Position numbers and translations under genes: made by a program. The notes below the pieces were generated by a model. The model saw only the letters and a list, made by a program, of their open reading frames with translations. It did not search any database and was not told where the DNA came from. Shown piece after piece: positions 24,119-33,428 of a stretch of DNA of 64,000 nucleotides; positions within the stretch are counted from its first letter, which is position 1, and each line of letters opens with the position of its first letter. This DNA comes from Streptomyces sp. Alt3. GTDB taxonomy: Bacteria; Actinomycetota; Actinomycetes; Streptomycetales; Streptomycetaceae. The stretch covers positions 5,456,001-5,520,000 of the forward strand of contig NZ_CP120983.1 of assembly GCF_030719215.1 (NCBI RefSeq). Direction: 5' to 3'.

Positions 24119-25519
24119 GTGAAGAGCGCCGTGGAGACCCTGAACCCGACTCGGGTTCGGCTCAGCATCGAGGTGCCCTTCGAGGAGCTCAAGGACAGCC
24201 TCGACGCGGCGTACAAGAAGATCAACCAGCAGGTCACGGTGAAGGGCTTCCGTAAGGGCAAGATCCCGAACCGCGTCATCGACCAGCGGTTCGGCCGTGG
24301 TGCTGTGCTGGAGGAGGCCGTCAACGACGCCCTTCCGAAGTTCTACACCGAAGCTGTCAACGAGGGTGAGCTCAACGTTCTGGGCCAGCCCGAGGTCGAC
24401 ATCACCGAGCTCAAGGACGGCGAGCTGCTGGCCTTCACCGCCGAGGTGGACGTCCGTCCCGAGATCGAGATTCCGGACTACTCCGGCATCGAGGTCACCG
24501 TGGACGCACTCGAAGTCACCGAAGAGGACGTCGACAAGGCCGTGGAGCAGCTCCGCGAGCGCTTCGCGTCCACCAACCCGGTCGAGCGCGCCGCCGCCGA
24601 GGGCGACGTCGTGACCATCGACCTGGAGGCCAAGGTCGACGGAGAGGTCCTCGAGGACGGCGTGGCCGCGGGTGTCTCGTACACCATCGGTTCCGGCGAG
24701 CTCCTCGACGGCATCGACGAGGCCGTGACCGGCCTGGAGGCCGGTGGCGAGGCCACCTTCACCTCCGAGCTGAAGGGCGGCTCCGCCGAGGGCAAGGAAG
24801 CGGAGGTCACCGTCAAGGTCACCGCCGTCTCCGCCCGCGAACTGCCCGAGCTGGACGACGACTTCGCGCAGATGGCGAGCGAGTTCGACACGCTCGCCGA
24901 GGTCCGCGAGGACAGCCGCAAGCGCCTCGAGAACACCAAGCAGTACGACCAGGCCACCCAGGCCCAGGAGCGCGTCCTCGAGGAGCTGCTGAAGCTGGCC
25001 GAGGTCCCGATCCCCGAGAAGCTTCTCGCGGACGAGGTCCAGACCCGCAAGCACAACCTCGAGCACCACCAGCTCGGTCAGATGGGTCTCGACCTGGAGA
25101 AGTACCTCGAGATCCAGGGCAAGACCCTGGAGGAGTTCGAGAACGAGACCTCCGAGCAGGCGATCAAGGGCATCAAGACCCAGTTCATCCTTGACGAGCT
25201 CGTCAACAAGGAGAAGCTGAACGTCAACCAGGAGGAGCTCACCGAGCACCTCATGCGGCGTGCGGCTTCCTCCGGCATGAGCCCCGACCAGTTCGCCCAG
25301 GCCGTCGTCGAAGGCGGCCAGGTGCCGATGCTCGTCGGCGAGGTCGCCCGCGGCAAGGCGCTCGCCGTCGTCGTCGAGGCCGCCAAGGTCACGGACACCA
25401 ACGGTGAGATCGTCGAGCTCGAGGACGAGGAAGAGGCAGCGGACGAGGCCGCCGAGACGGTCGAGGCCGCCGAGGGCACCGAGAAGGCTGAGGAGAAGGA
25501 CGAGAAGAACGAGGCCTGA
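24119..25519 (+). CDS. tig: Trigger factor chaperone
   Basis: A 466-residue ribosome-associated folding chaperone with peptidyl-prolyl isomerase activity. The N-terminal ribosome-docking domain carries the signature GFRKGKIP at 43-50. The FKBP-type domain occupies about 165-245, and a helical C-terminal domain follows. The last 40 residues are a highly acidic Glu/Ala tail, common in streptomycetes. The start is GTG 24119 after AAGGAG. A short hairpin GCCGCC-TCTC-GGCGGC (24061-24076) sits in the leader between tRNA-Pro and tig. It lies upstream of the Clp protease genes. Confidence 0.97.
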   Translation: MKSAVETLNPTRVRLSIEVPFEELKDSLDAAYKKINQQVTVKGFRKGKIPNRVIDQRFGRGAVLEEAVNDALPKFYTEAVNEGELNVLGQPEVDITELKDGELLAFTAEVDVRPEIEIPDYSGIEVTVDALEVTEEDVDKAVEQLRERFASTNPVERAAAEGDVVTIDLEAKVDGEVLEDGVAAGVSYTIGSGELLDGIDEAVTGLEAGGEATFTSELKGGSAEGKEAEVTVKVTAVSARELPELDDDFAQMASEFDTLAEVREDSRKRLENTKQYDQATQAQERVLEELLKLAEVPIPEKLLADEVQTRKHNLEHHQLGQMGLDLEKYLEIQGKTLEEFENETSEQAIKGIKTQFILDELVNKEKLNVNQEELTEHLMRRAASSGMSPDQFAQAVVEGGQVPMLVGEVARGKALAVVVEAAKVTDTNGEIVELEDEEEAADEAAETVEAAEGTEKAEEKDEKNEA

Positions 25520-25549
25520 GCCCCGTTCAGCTCGCTGACCTGATCCACG

Positions 25550-25586
25550 CGGCGGGCCCCGGACGTACCACGTCCGGGGCCCGCCG
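25550..25586 (+). terminator. Terminator after tig
   Basis: A 16-bp perfect stem (CGGCGGGCCCCGGACG and its complement) with a 5-base loop starts 31 bases after the tig stop codon and separates tig from the clpP1 promoter region. Confidence 0.85.
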
Positions 25587-25646
25587 TCGTATCGGCCCGC
25601 GCCCGGGGGAGGTACCCGGGAACCCTTGTGCGGACTGCTCACCTTG

Positions 25647-25660
25647 CGCTCCCAGCGAAC
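25647..25660 (-). promoter_or_regulatory. Candidate ClgR site upstream of clpP1
   Basis: The minus strand reads GTTCGC-TGGGA-GCG, an exact match to the GTTCGC-N5-GCG motif that I recall for the ClgR activator of Streptomyces clp genes. It lies about 40 bases upstream of a TAGGGT -10-like box (25699-25704) and about 135 bases before the clpP1 start, a position fitting activation. Confidence 0.65.
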
Positions 25661-25793
25661 AGTTGGGGAACCGGGATGGCGTTGTCCCACCTGCGCGTTA
25701 GGGTCCATGAATAGGAAGGGTCGGGTAGTCCCGGCCCGCCCGGTACGAAGACGCTGAGACGGCCGGAGCCGTCAGAGACGAGCAGGTGGATAC

Positions 25794-26411
25794 GTGACGA
25801 ATCTGATGCCCTACGCCGCCGGAGAGCCGTCCCTCGGTGGAGGCCTCGGTGACCAGGTCTACAGCCGACTGCTCGGCGAGCGCATCATCTTCCTCGGTCA
25901 GCAGGTCGACGATGACATCGCCAACAAGATCACCGCACAGCTTCTGCTCCTTGCCGCGGAACCCGACAAGGACATCTACCTCTACATCAACAGCCCCGGC
26001 GGCTCGGTGACGGCAGGCATGGCGGTCTACGACACCATGCAGTACATCCCGAACGACGTGGTCACCATCGGTATGGGCATGGCGGCCTCGATGGGCCAGT
26101 TCCTGCTCACCGGTGGCACTGCGGGCAAGCGCTTCGCGCTCCCCAACACCGACATCCTCATGCACCAGGGTTCGGCCGGCATCGGCGGTACCGCCTCGGA
26201 CATCAAGATCCAGGCGCAGTACCTGCTCCGTACGAAGACGCGGATGGCGGAGATCACCGCCCACCACTCCGGCCAGACCGTGGAGACGATCATCCGCGAC
26301 GGCGACCGCGACCGCTGGTACACCGCCGAGGAGGCCAAGGACTACGGCCTCATCGACGAGATCATCACGGTCGCGTCGGGCATCCCGGGCGGCGGCGGCA
26401 CCGGCGCCTGA
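25794..26411 (+). CDS. clpP1: ATP-dependent Clp protease proteolytic subunit 1
   Basis: A 205-residue serine peptidase that forms the barrel-shaped ClpP chamber. The catalytic triad is intact: S99 in GMAASMGQFLL, H124 in DILMHQG and D173 in GDRDRWYTAEE. The N-terminal ~17 residues are a propeptide-like region. The start is GTG 25794 after AGGTGG. It is followed closely by clpP2, and a ClgR-type activator site lies upstream. In actinobacteria ClpP1 and ClpP2 form mixed complexes. Confidence 0.97.
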   Translation: MTNLMPYAAGEPSLGGGLGDQVYSRLLGERIIFLGQQVDDDIANKITAQLLLLAAEPDKDIYLYINSPGGSVTAGMAVYDTMQYIPNDVVTIGMGMAASMGQFLLTGGTAGKRFALPNTDILMHQGSAGIGGTASDIKIQAQYLLRTKTRMAEITAHHSGQTVETIIRDGDRDRWYTAEEAKDYGLIDEIITVASGIPGGGGTGA

Positions 26412-26493
26412 TCCGGGCGTGCACCACCCCGCACCCTCTCGTACGCCGAGACCTACAGCCCACAGATACGCCACCAGGATGGTGAAGACCCAC

Positions 26494-27162
26494 ATGAACA
26501 ACTTCTCCGGCGCCTCCGCGAGCGGCCTCTACACCGGCCCGCAGGTGGACAACCGCTACGTCGTCCCGCGCTTCGTGGAGCGCACCTCGCAGGGCGTGCG
26601 TGAGTACGACCCGTACGCGAAGCTCTTCGAGGAGCGCGTGATCTTCCTCGGAGTCCAGATCGACGACGCCTCGGCCAACGACGTCATGGCGCAGCTGCTG
26701 TGCCTGGAGTCGATGGACCCGGACCGTGACATCTCGATCTACATCAACAGCCCCGGCGGCTCGTTCACCGCGCTCACCGCGATCTACGACACGATGCAGT
26801 TCGTGAAGCCGGACATCCAGACGGTCTGCATGGGCCAGGCCGCCTCCGCCGCCGCGGTCCTGCTGGCCGCGGGCACCCCGGGCAAGCGCATGGCGCTCCC
26901 GCACGCCCGTGTGCTGATCCACCAGCCGTCCTCGCAGACCGGCCGTGAGCAGCTCTCCGACCTGGAGATCGCGGCCAACGAGATCCTGCGGATGCGCACC
27001 CAGCTCGAGGAGATGCTGGCCAAGCACTCCACCACCCCGCTGGAGAAGATCAGCGAGGACATCGAGCGCGACAAGATCCTTACCGCCGACGACGCACTCG
27101 CGTACGGTCTGGTGGACCAGATCGTCTCCACCCGTAAGACCACCGCAGGCGCGTCGGTCTGA
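26494..27162 (+). CDS. clpP2: ATP-dependent Clp protease proteolytic subunit 2
   Basis: A 222-residue partner of ClpP1. The nucleophile is S118 in MGQAASAAAVLL and the His is H143 in VLIHQPS. The oxyanion-loop motif INSPGGSFTALTAIYDTM is conserved. ATG 26494 is preferred because GGTGAAG precedes it by six bases; an in-frame ATG at 26479 has no useful site. It lies 82 bases after clpP1 and is presumably in the same operon. The two subunits share about half their residues. Confidence 0.96.
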   Translation: MNNFSGASASGLYTGPQVDNRYVVPRFVERTSQGVREYDPYAKLFEERVIFLGVQIDDASANDVMAQLLCLESMDPDRDISIYINSPGGSFTALTAIYDTMQFVKPDIQTVCMGQAASAAAVLLAAGTPGKRMALPHARVLIHQPSSQTGREQLSDLEIAANEILRMRTQLEEMLAKHSTTPLEKISEDIERDKILTADDALAYGLVDQIVSTRKTTAGASV

Positions 27163-27318
27163 CGTCGGTCTTTCCCCTTGGCACATTCCGTCCGCACGGC
27201 CCCGGCCGTGTGAACCGTGCCAAGGGGGGCCCGAACGGGGGGCCAGGCAAGGTACCGTCGGATAGAGGCACCAGGAGCCGCTGAACCAGGCTGCTCCCAG
27301 GCGAAGGGGAAGCACCTC

Positions 27319-28617
<1,299 letters not shown>

Positions 28618-28639
28618 CGGCGACGACCACGCGCACGCG

Positions 28640-28674
28640 AAGGGGCGCCCGGCCGACGGCCGGGCGCCCCTTTT
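28640..28674 (+). terminator. Intrinsic terminator of clpX
   Basis: The stem AAGGGGCGCCCGGCC with its exact complement closes on a GAC loop, and TTTT follows. It begins 23 bases after the clpX stop, and its -35-like TTGACC downstream belongs to the next unit. Confidence 0.9.
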
Positions 28675-28675
28675 C

Positions 28676-28714
28676 TTGACCCGTCAGCATTAGTCAGTGC
28701 TAATATTTCTCACT
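28676..28714 (+). promoter_or_regulatory. Promoter and candidate operator of the toxin-antitoxin pair
   Basis: TTGACC (28676-28681) and TAATAT (28701-28706) are 19 bases apart. An inverted repeat ATTAG-N6-CTAAT overlaps the -10 box and is a natural operator for the HTH antitoxin. The predicted transcript start falls within one or two bases of GTG 28715, so the mRNA would be leaderless. Confidence 0.65.
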
Positions 28715-29098
28715 GTGGACGGTCCGTACGAACTCAGATTCTTCGCAGATGTCCTGGACTGGATTCATGCGCTGGCCAAGGAGGATCCGGATAGTCACGA
28801 TCACGTCATAGCCGCCTTGGAGCGCCTCCAGGAGGCTGGTCCGGCGTTACGGCGACCGACGGTCGGGGCGATCGAGGACAGCCGGTACCGCAACATGCGT
28901 GAGCTCCGTCCACGCAACGGCAGCACGGTAAGTATCCGGATGCTCTTCGTTTTCGATCCGGTACGACGAGCTGTGTTCCTCGTCGCGGGAAACAAGGCGA
29001 GCGGGCGGCAGTGGGCAGCCTGGTACCCCAAGGCGATCAGAGAAGCCGATGCCAAGTACATGGCTTACCTTGAAGCTCTGAAGGAGGAGGACGGATGA
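28715..29098 (+). CDS. RelE/HigB-type toxin (Gp49-like)
   Basis: A 127-residue protein of the phage-derived Gp49-like / HigB family, ribosome-dependent mRNA endonucleases. Family features are the helical N-terminus (FFADVLDWIHALAKED), SRYRNMRELRPRNG, the basic strand VSIRMLFVFDP and FLVAGNKASGRQW near the C-terminus. It starts at GTG 28715 with no Shine-Dalgarno but a promoter ending eight bases upstream; an earlier in-frame GTG at 28697 would lie within the promoter. Toxin precedes antitoxin, the higBA order, and overlaps it by four bases. Confidence 0.85.
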   Translation: MDGPYELRFFADVLDWIHALAKEDPDSHDHVIAALERLQEAGPALRRPTVGAIEDSRYRNMRELRPRNGSTVSIRMLFVFDPVRRAVFLVAGNKASGRQWAAWYPKAIREADAKYMAYLEALKEEDG

Positions 29099-29400
29099 AC
29101 CTCGGCAGCATGGCCGACCTCGCGGCTGACATCACACCGGAGAAGCGCGCCCGCATCGATGCGATCAAGAGCGAGATGGTCGACGCGGAGCGGGGCCACG
29201 AGCTGGCTTCCCTCCGGAAGGCGCAGGGGCTGACCCAGGTCCAGGTGGCGAAGGCCATGGGCGTGACTCAGGGGCGGATCAGTCAGATCGAGCGTGGTGG
29301 CGTGCGTCTGGACACATCGACGATGTCGGCCTACCTGCACGCAATCGGAGGCGAGCTGACGATACTGGCGACGGTCGGAAACCTGTCCGTGAAGCTCTGA
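29095..29400 (+). CDS. HigA-type XRE-family antitoxin
   Basis: A 101-residue antitoxin. The N-terminal ~40 residues are charged and helical (EKRARIDAIKSEM). A helix-turn-helix domain follows at about 45-70, with LTQVQVAKAMGVTQGRISQI. A short C-terminal strand region (GGELTILATVGNLSVKL) probably contacts the toxin. ATG 29095 overlaps the toxin stop, and GGAGGAGG lies just upstream. It likely binds the inverted repeat at the cassette promoter and represses both genes. Confidence 0.88.
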   Translation: MNLGSMADLAADITPEKRARIDAIKSEMVDAERGHELASLRKAQGLTQVQVAKAMGVTQGRISQIERGGVRLDTSTMSAYLHAIGGELTILATVGNLSVKL

Positions 29401-29423
29401 TTCGCCGCGCACTCGTTCCCGCG

Positions 29424-29525
29424 CGATCGGCAAGAACGACGGCGGCCGTCACGAGAAGTCCGCGTAGCGGCGACGAGAACGACGCGCACGCGAAGGGGCG
29501 CCCGGCCGACGGCCGGGCGCCCCTT
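29424..29525 (+). repeat. Direct repeat copy 2: displaced clpX 3' end
   Basis: A 102-base near-copy of 28574-28672. It still carries the codons for IGKNDGGRHEKSA and a TAG, although no clpX body precedes it, so this is a remnant and not a gene. Differences are one synonymous C/T change, two changes and a GAC insertion in the spacer. It joins the sequence that follows, so it may be the original chromosomal end of clpX. Confidence 0.9.
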
Positions 29526-29527
29526 CG
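29491..29527. terminator. Second copy of the clpX-type terminator
   Basis: The 17-bp stem (CGAAGGGGCGCCCGGCC) with a GAC loop is perfect, extended by two pairs compared with copy 1, and lacks the T tract. It separates the toxin-antitoxin genes from the convergent gene whose stop is 11 bases further. Confidence 0.85.
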
Positions 29528-29537
29528 GCGTCGAGGG

Positions 29538-30548
29538 TCAGACCTTGGTGCGGGAGGTGTTGTAGAGCTTGGCGGCCAGGCCGGCCACCTCGTCCTGCGT
29601 CATGGACTTGTTGGTCATCGCCGCGCCGATGTCGACGCCCACGACCGCCGCGACGGTGCTGTAGTCGGCCCAGATGCAGACAGGCATCAGCATCTCCTTG
29701 GGGCCTCCTGCCGCGGTGCCGTCGGCCTCGTCGTTGACCACCTTCATCTGCTGGCACTTCATGAGTGCGCCCTCGAAGCCCTCGGGTGTGACGCTCTCGG
29801 GGCTGCCGACCAGAGTGGCCTTGCCCTCGTTGTCGCTCTGGGCCATCCCGATCTTGGCCTGGGTGAACATGCCGTCGAGGGCCTTCGCCGGGTCGGAGAC
29901 CTCGCCCCAGTTGCCGAAGAGCATCAGCATCTTGGTCGTGAGGGGGTTCTTGTCGAGGTCGCCGCTCTGGTACTGCGCCTGGGCCTTGTGGGCGTCCTTG
30001 ATGCCCAGGGCCTCGGCCTCGGTCTTCTCCTTGCTCGTCATCGTGTCCGACGACGAGTCGCTGTCGCTCTTCTTGTAGTCGCCCACCGAGGCGGCCGGCG
30101 TGATCTTGTAGCCCTTGGTCGAGTCGGCCACGTCACCGTTGCCGCCGCCCGAGGTGAGGAAGTACACCCCGCCCGCGACCACGGCCAGCGCGACCACGGC
30201 CGCGCCGATGATCAGGCCCGTCTTCTTCTTCGGGGCGCCCGGCTGAGGCGGCATGCCGGGGTACGCCTGCTGGCCGCCGTACGGCGGGGTGGGCGGCTGC
30301 TGGCCGTAGGGGCCCGGCTGCTGGCCCTGCGGGTAGCCGTAGCCCTGCGGGGGCTGCTGCTGCGGCGGGACGCCCTGGGGGGCCTGCTGCGGGTAGCCGT
30401 AGCCGGGCTGGCCCTGCGGCGGACCCTGCGGGGGCTGGCCGCCGTAAGGGCCGGGCTGCTGTCCGTACGGACCCGGCTGCTGTCCGTACGGTCCGGGCTG
30501 GCCCTGCGGCGGCTGGCCGCCGTACGGGCCCGGCTGGTTGTAGCTCAT
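29538..30548 (-). CDS. Membrane protein with a Pro/Gln/Gly/Tyr-rich cytoplasmic arm
   Basis: A 336-residue protein. Residues 1-105 are low-complexity repeats of PGPYGQQ and PQGQP type. A single membrane segment lies at about 111-131 (GLIIGAAVVALAVVAGGVYFL), followed by a hydrophilic, probably external domain with a Cys pair (KCQQMK, PVCIWAD). The domain is not one I can name. Similar proteins, with an N-terminal PQGY-rich arm and one membrane helix, are common in streptomycetes. It is divergent from valS. Confidence 0.78.
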   Translation of the reverse strand: MSYNQPGPYGGQPPQGQPGPYGQQPGPYGQQPGPYGGQPPQGPPQGQPGYGYPQQAPQGVPPQQQPPQGYGYPQGQQPGPYGQQPPTPPYGGQQAYPGMPPQPGAPKKKTGLIIGAAVVALAVVAGGVYFLTSGGGNGDVADSTKGYKITPAASVGDYKKSDSDSSSDTMTSKEKTEAEALGIKDAHKAQAQYQSGDLDKNPLTTKMLMLFGNWGEVSDPAKALDGMFTQAKIGMAQSDNEGKATLVGSPESVTPEGFEGALMKCQQMKVVNDEADGTAAGGPKEMLMPVCIWADYSTVAAVVGVDIGAAMTNKSMTQDEVAGLAAKLYNTSRTKV

Positions 30549-30684
30549 GGTGCTGTCCCCTCCGAATGCTTATGCGTTCCGAACATCCTGACGGAAACGG
30601 CGCCCACTCAGGTCACCCAGGTGCACACCGTTACTCAACAAACCGGTTTCAGTGCACGACTGTGACGCCCCTAAACTGTCTGGC

Positions 30685-33306
30685 GTGACCGAGAACGCAG
30701 CGCAGCAGCCAGCCAGCATCCCCGAACTGCCGACCCAGTACGCGCCGGCCGACGTAGAGGGGAAGCTGTACGAGCGCTGGGTGGAACGCGGTTACTTCGA
30801 AGCCGACGAGAACAGCGACAAGCCGCCCTACAGCATCGTCATCCCGCCGCCGAACGTCACCGGATCGCTGCACCTGGGCCACGCCTTCGAGCACACCCTG
30901 ATCGACGCTCTCGTCCGCCGGAAGCGCATGCAGGGCTTCGAGGCGCTCTACCAGCCGGGCATGGACCACGCCGGGATCGCCACCCAGAATGTCGTCGAGC
31001 GCGAGCTCGGCAAGGAGGGCAAGTCCCGTCACGACCTGGGCCGCGAGGCCTTCGTCGAGCGCGTCTGGCAGTGGAAGAACGAGTCCGGTGGTCAGATCTC
31101 CGGTCAGATGCGCCGCCTCGGCGAGGGCGTCGCCTGGTCCCGTGAGCGCTTCACGATGGACGAGGGCCTGTCCAAGGCCGTCCAGACCGTCTTCAAGCAG
31201 ATGTACGACGACGGGCTGATCTACCGCGCCGAGCGCATCATCAACTGGTGCCCCCGCTGTCTCACCGCGATCTCCGACATCGAGGTCGAGTACCAGGAGG
31301 ACGACGGCGAGCTGGTCTCCATGACGTACGGGGACGGTGACGAGACGATCGTCGTCGCCACCACCCGCGCCGAGACGATGCTCGGTGACACCGCCGTCGC
31401 CGTCCACCCCGACGACGAGCGCTACAAGCACCTGGTCGGCAAGCAGATCAAGCTGCCGCTGACGGACCGTACGATCCCCGTCGTCGCCGACCACCACGTC
31501 GACCCGGAGTTCGGCACCGGCGCCGTCAAGGTGACGCCGGCGCACGACCCGAACGACTTCGAGATCGGCAGGCGCCACGACCTGCCGTTCCTCACCGTCC
31601 TCGACGAGCGCGCGGTCATCACCGTCCCCGGCCCGTTCGAGGGCCTGGACCGGCTGGAGGCCCGCTCCGCCATCGTCGCCGCCCTGCGCGCCGAGGGCCG
31701 GATCGTCGCCGAGAAGCGGCCGTACGTCCACTCCGTCGGGCACTGTTCGCGCTGCAAGACCACCATCGAGCCGCGCCTCTCGCTCCAGTGGTGGGTCAAG
31801 GTCGCCCCGCTCGCCAAGGCCGCCGGTGACGCGGTCCGCGACGGCAGCGTCAAGATCCACCCGCAGGAGATGGAGAAGCGCTACTTCGACTGGGTCGACA
31901 ACCTCCACGACTGGACGATCTCGCGCCAGCTCTGGTGGGGCCACCGTATCCCCGTCTGGTACGGACCGAACGGCGAGGTCGTCTGCGTCGGGCCGGACGA
32001 CGAGGCGCCCTCCGGCGAGGGCTGGACCCAGGACAGCGACGTCCTGGACACCTGGTTCTCCTCGGGCCTGTGGCCGTTCTCCACGCTCGGCTGGCCCGAA
32101 CAGACCGACAGCCTCGCGAAGTTCTACCCGAACTCCGTCCTGGTCACCGGCTACGACATCCTCTTCTTCTGGGTCGCCCGGATGATGATGTTCGGCCTGT
32201 ACGTCAACGACGGCGTCCCGCCGTTCGGAACCATCGTCCTGCACGGCATGGTCCGCGACGAGCACGGCAAGAAGATGTCGAAGTCCTTCGGCAACGTGGT
32301 CAATCCGCTGGACTGGATGGACAAGTACGGCTCTGACGCCCTGCGCTTCACCCTCGCGCGCGGCGCCAACCCGGGCACCGACGTGCCGATCGGGGAGGAA
32401 TGGGTCCAGGGCTCGGCGAAGTTCTCCAACAAGATCTGGAACGCCACCCGCTTCGCCCTGATGAACGGCGCCACGATCGAGGGTGAACTGCCCCCGGTCG
32501 AGGAGATGTCGGTCACCGACCGCTGGATCCTGTCCAGGCTCAACAAGACCGTCGCGGACGTCGACGCCTTCTACGACGACTTCCAGTTCGCCAGGATCAG
32601 TGAGTCCCTGCGCCACTTCGCCTGGGACGAGGTCTTCGACTGGTACGTCGAGCTCTCCAAGACCACCTTCTTCGCGGGGGGCCGCCCGGCCGAGGTCTCG
32701 GGCCGGGTCCTCGGCGAGGTCCTGGACGTGATGCTGAGGCTGCTGCACCCGATCGTCCCGTTCGTCACGGAGGCGCTGTGGACCGCGCTCACCGGGCGCG
32801 AGTCCATCGTCATCGCCGAGTGGCCCGGCGACTCCGGCTTCCGCGACGACGCGGCCGAGAAGGAGATCGAGCTCGTCCAGCAGGTCGTCACGGAGGTCCG
32901 CCGCTTCCGTAACGACCAGGGCCTCCAGCCCGGCCAGAAGGTCCCGGCCGAGCTGACCCTGACGGGCACGGCTCTCGCCCCGCACGAGGCCGCCATCCGC
33001 CAGCTGCTGCGCCTGCAGCCCGCCGGCGAGGGCTTCCACGCCACGGCCACGCTTCCGGTCGCCGGCGCCACGGTCGGCCTCGACCTCTCCGGCACCATCG
33101 ACGTCGAGGCCGAGCGCAAGCGCCTGACGAAGGACCTGGGCGCCGCCGAGAAGGAGAAGGCCCAGGCCAACGGGAAGCTCGGCAACGAGGCCTTCCTGGC
33201 GAAGGCCCCGGACAACGTGGTCGACAAGATCCGTGGCCGGCTCGCCAAGGCGGACGCCGACATCGAGCGGATCAGCGCCCAGCTGGCGAACCTGCCGAAG
33301 GGCTGA
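30685..33306 (+). CDS. valS: Valyl-tRNA synthetase
   Basis: An 873-residue class Ia aminoacyl-tRNA synthetase that charges tRNA-Val. HIGH-type motif HLGH is at 63-66 within PPPNVTGSL, and KMSKS is at 530-534. The editing domain lies between them, and the last ~70 residues form the coiled-coil arm (IDVEAERKRLTKDLGAAEKE). GTG 30685 is chosen: TAAACT (30672-30677) ends seven bases before it and no ribosome-binding site is seen, so the mRNA may be leaderless. A long hairpin follows the gene. Confidence 0.97.
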   Translation: MTENAAQQPASIPELPTQYAPADVEGKLYERWVERGYFEADENSDKPPYSIVIPPPNVTGSLHLGHAFEHTLIDALVRRKRMQGFEALYQPGMDHAGIATQNVVERELGKEGKSRHDLGREAFVERVWQWKNESGGQISGQMRRLGEGVAWSRERFTMDEGLSKAVQTVFKQMYDDGLIYRAERIINWCPRCLTAISDIEVEYQEDDGELVSMTYGDGDETIVVATTRAETMLGDTAVAVHPDDERYKHLVGKQIKLPLTDRTIPVVADHHVDPEFGTGAVKVTPAHDPNDFEIGRRHDLPFLTVLDERAVITVPGPFEGLDRLEARSAIVAALRAEGRIVAEKRPYVHSVGHCSRCKTTIEPRLSLQWWVKVAPLAKAAGDAVRDGSVKIHPQEMEKRYFDWVDNLHDWTISRQLWWGHRIPVWYGPNGEVVCVGPDDEAPSGEGWTQDSDVLDTWFSSGLWPFSTLGWPEQTDSLAKFYPNSVLVTGYDILFFWVARMMMFGLYVNDGVPPFGTIVLHGMVRDEHGKKMSKSFGNVVNPLDWMDKYGSDALRFTLARGANPGTDVPIGEEWVQGSAKFSNKIWNATRFALMNGATIEGELPPVEEMSVTDRWILSRLNKTVADVDAFYDDFQFARISESLRHFAWDEVFDWYVELSKTTFFAGGRPAEVSGRVLGEVLDVMLRLLHPIVPFVTEALWTALTGRESIVIAEWPGDSGFRDDAAEKEIELVQQVVTEVRRFRNDQGLQPGQKVPAELTLTGTALAPHEAAIRQLLRLQPAGEGFHATATLPVAGATVGLDLSGTIDVEAERKRLTKDLGAAEKEKAQANGKLGNEAFLAKAPDNVVDKIRGRLAKADADIERISAQLANLPKG

Positions 33307-33316
33307 TGACCTGAGT

Positions 33317-33362
33317 GCGGAGCCCCCGCGCCCCCGACCGACCGGGAGCGCGGGGGCTCCGC
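33317..33362 (+). terminator. Terminator after valS
   Basis: A 15-bp perfect stem (GCGGAGCCCCCGCGC) with a 16-base loop lies 10 bases after the valS stop and before the folC promoter. Confidence 0.8.
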
Positions 33363-33428
33363 CGTGCCCGGGGGAGCGCGGCACCGGGCGCTGCGCGCGA
33401 TGTCCGCGGCCATCCGTAGACTGGCCCT

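Noticed and set aside
29424..29466. Short frame at the second clpX tail as a separate small gene
   Set aside because: It has no start codon or ribosome-binding site and only repeats the last codons of clpX, so it is a remnant.
30649..33384. 911-codon minus-strand open frame opposite valS
   Set aside because: valS is certain over the whole range, and the antisense product lacks any recognisable motif.
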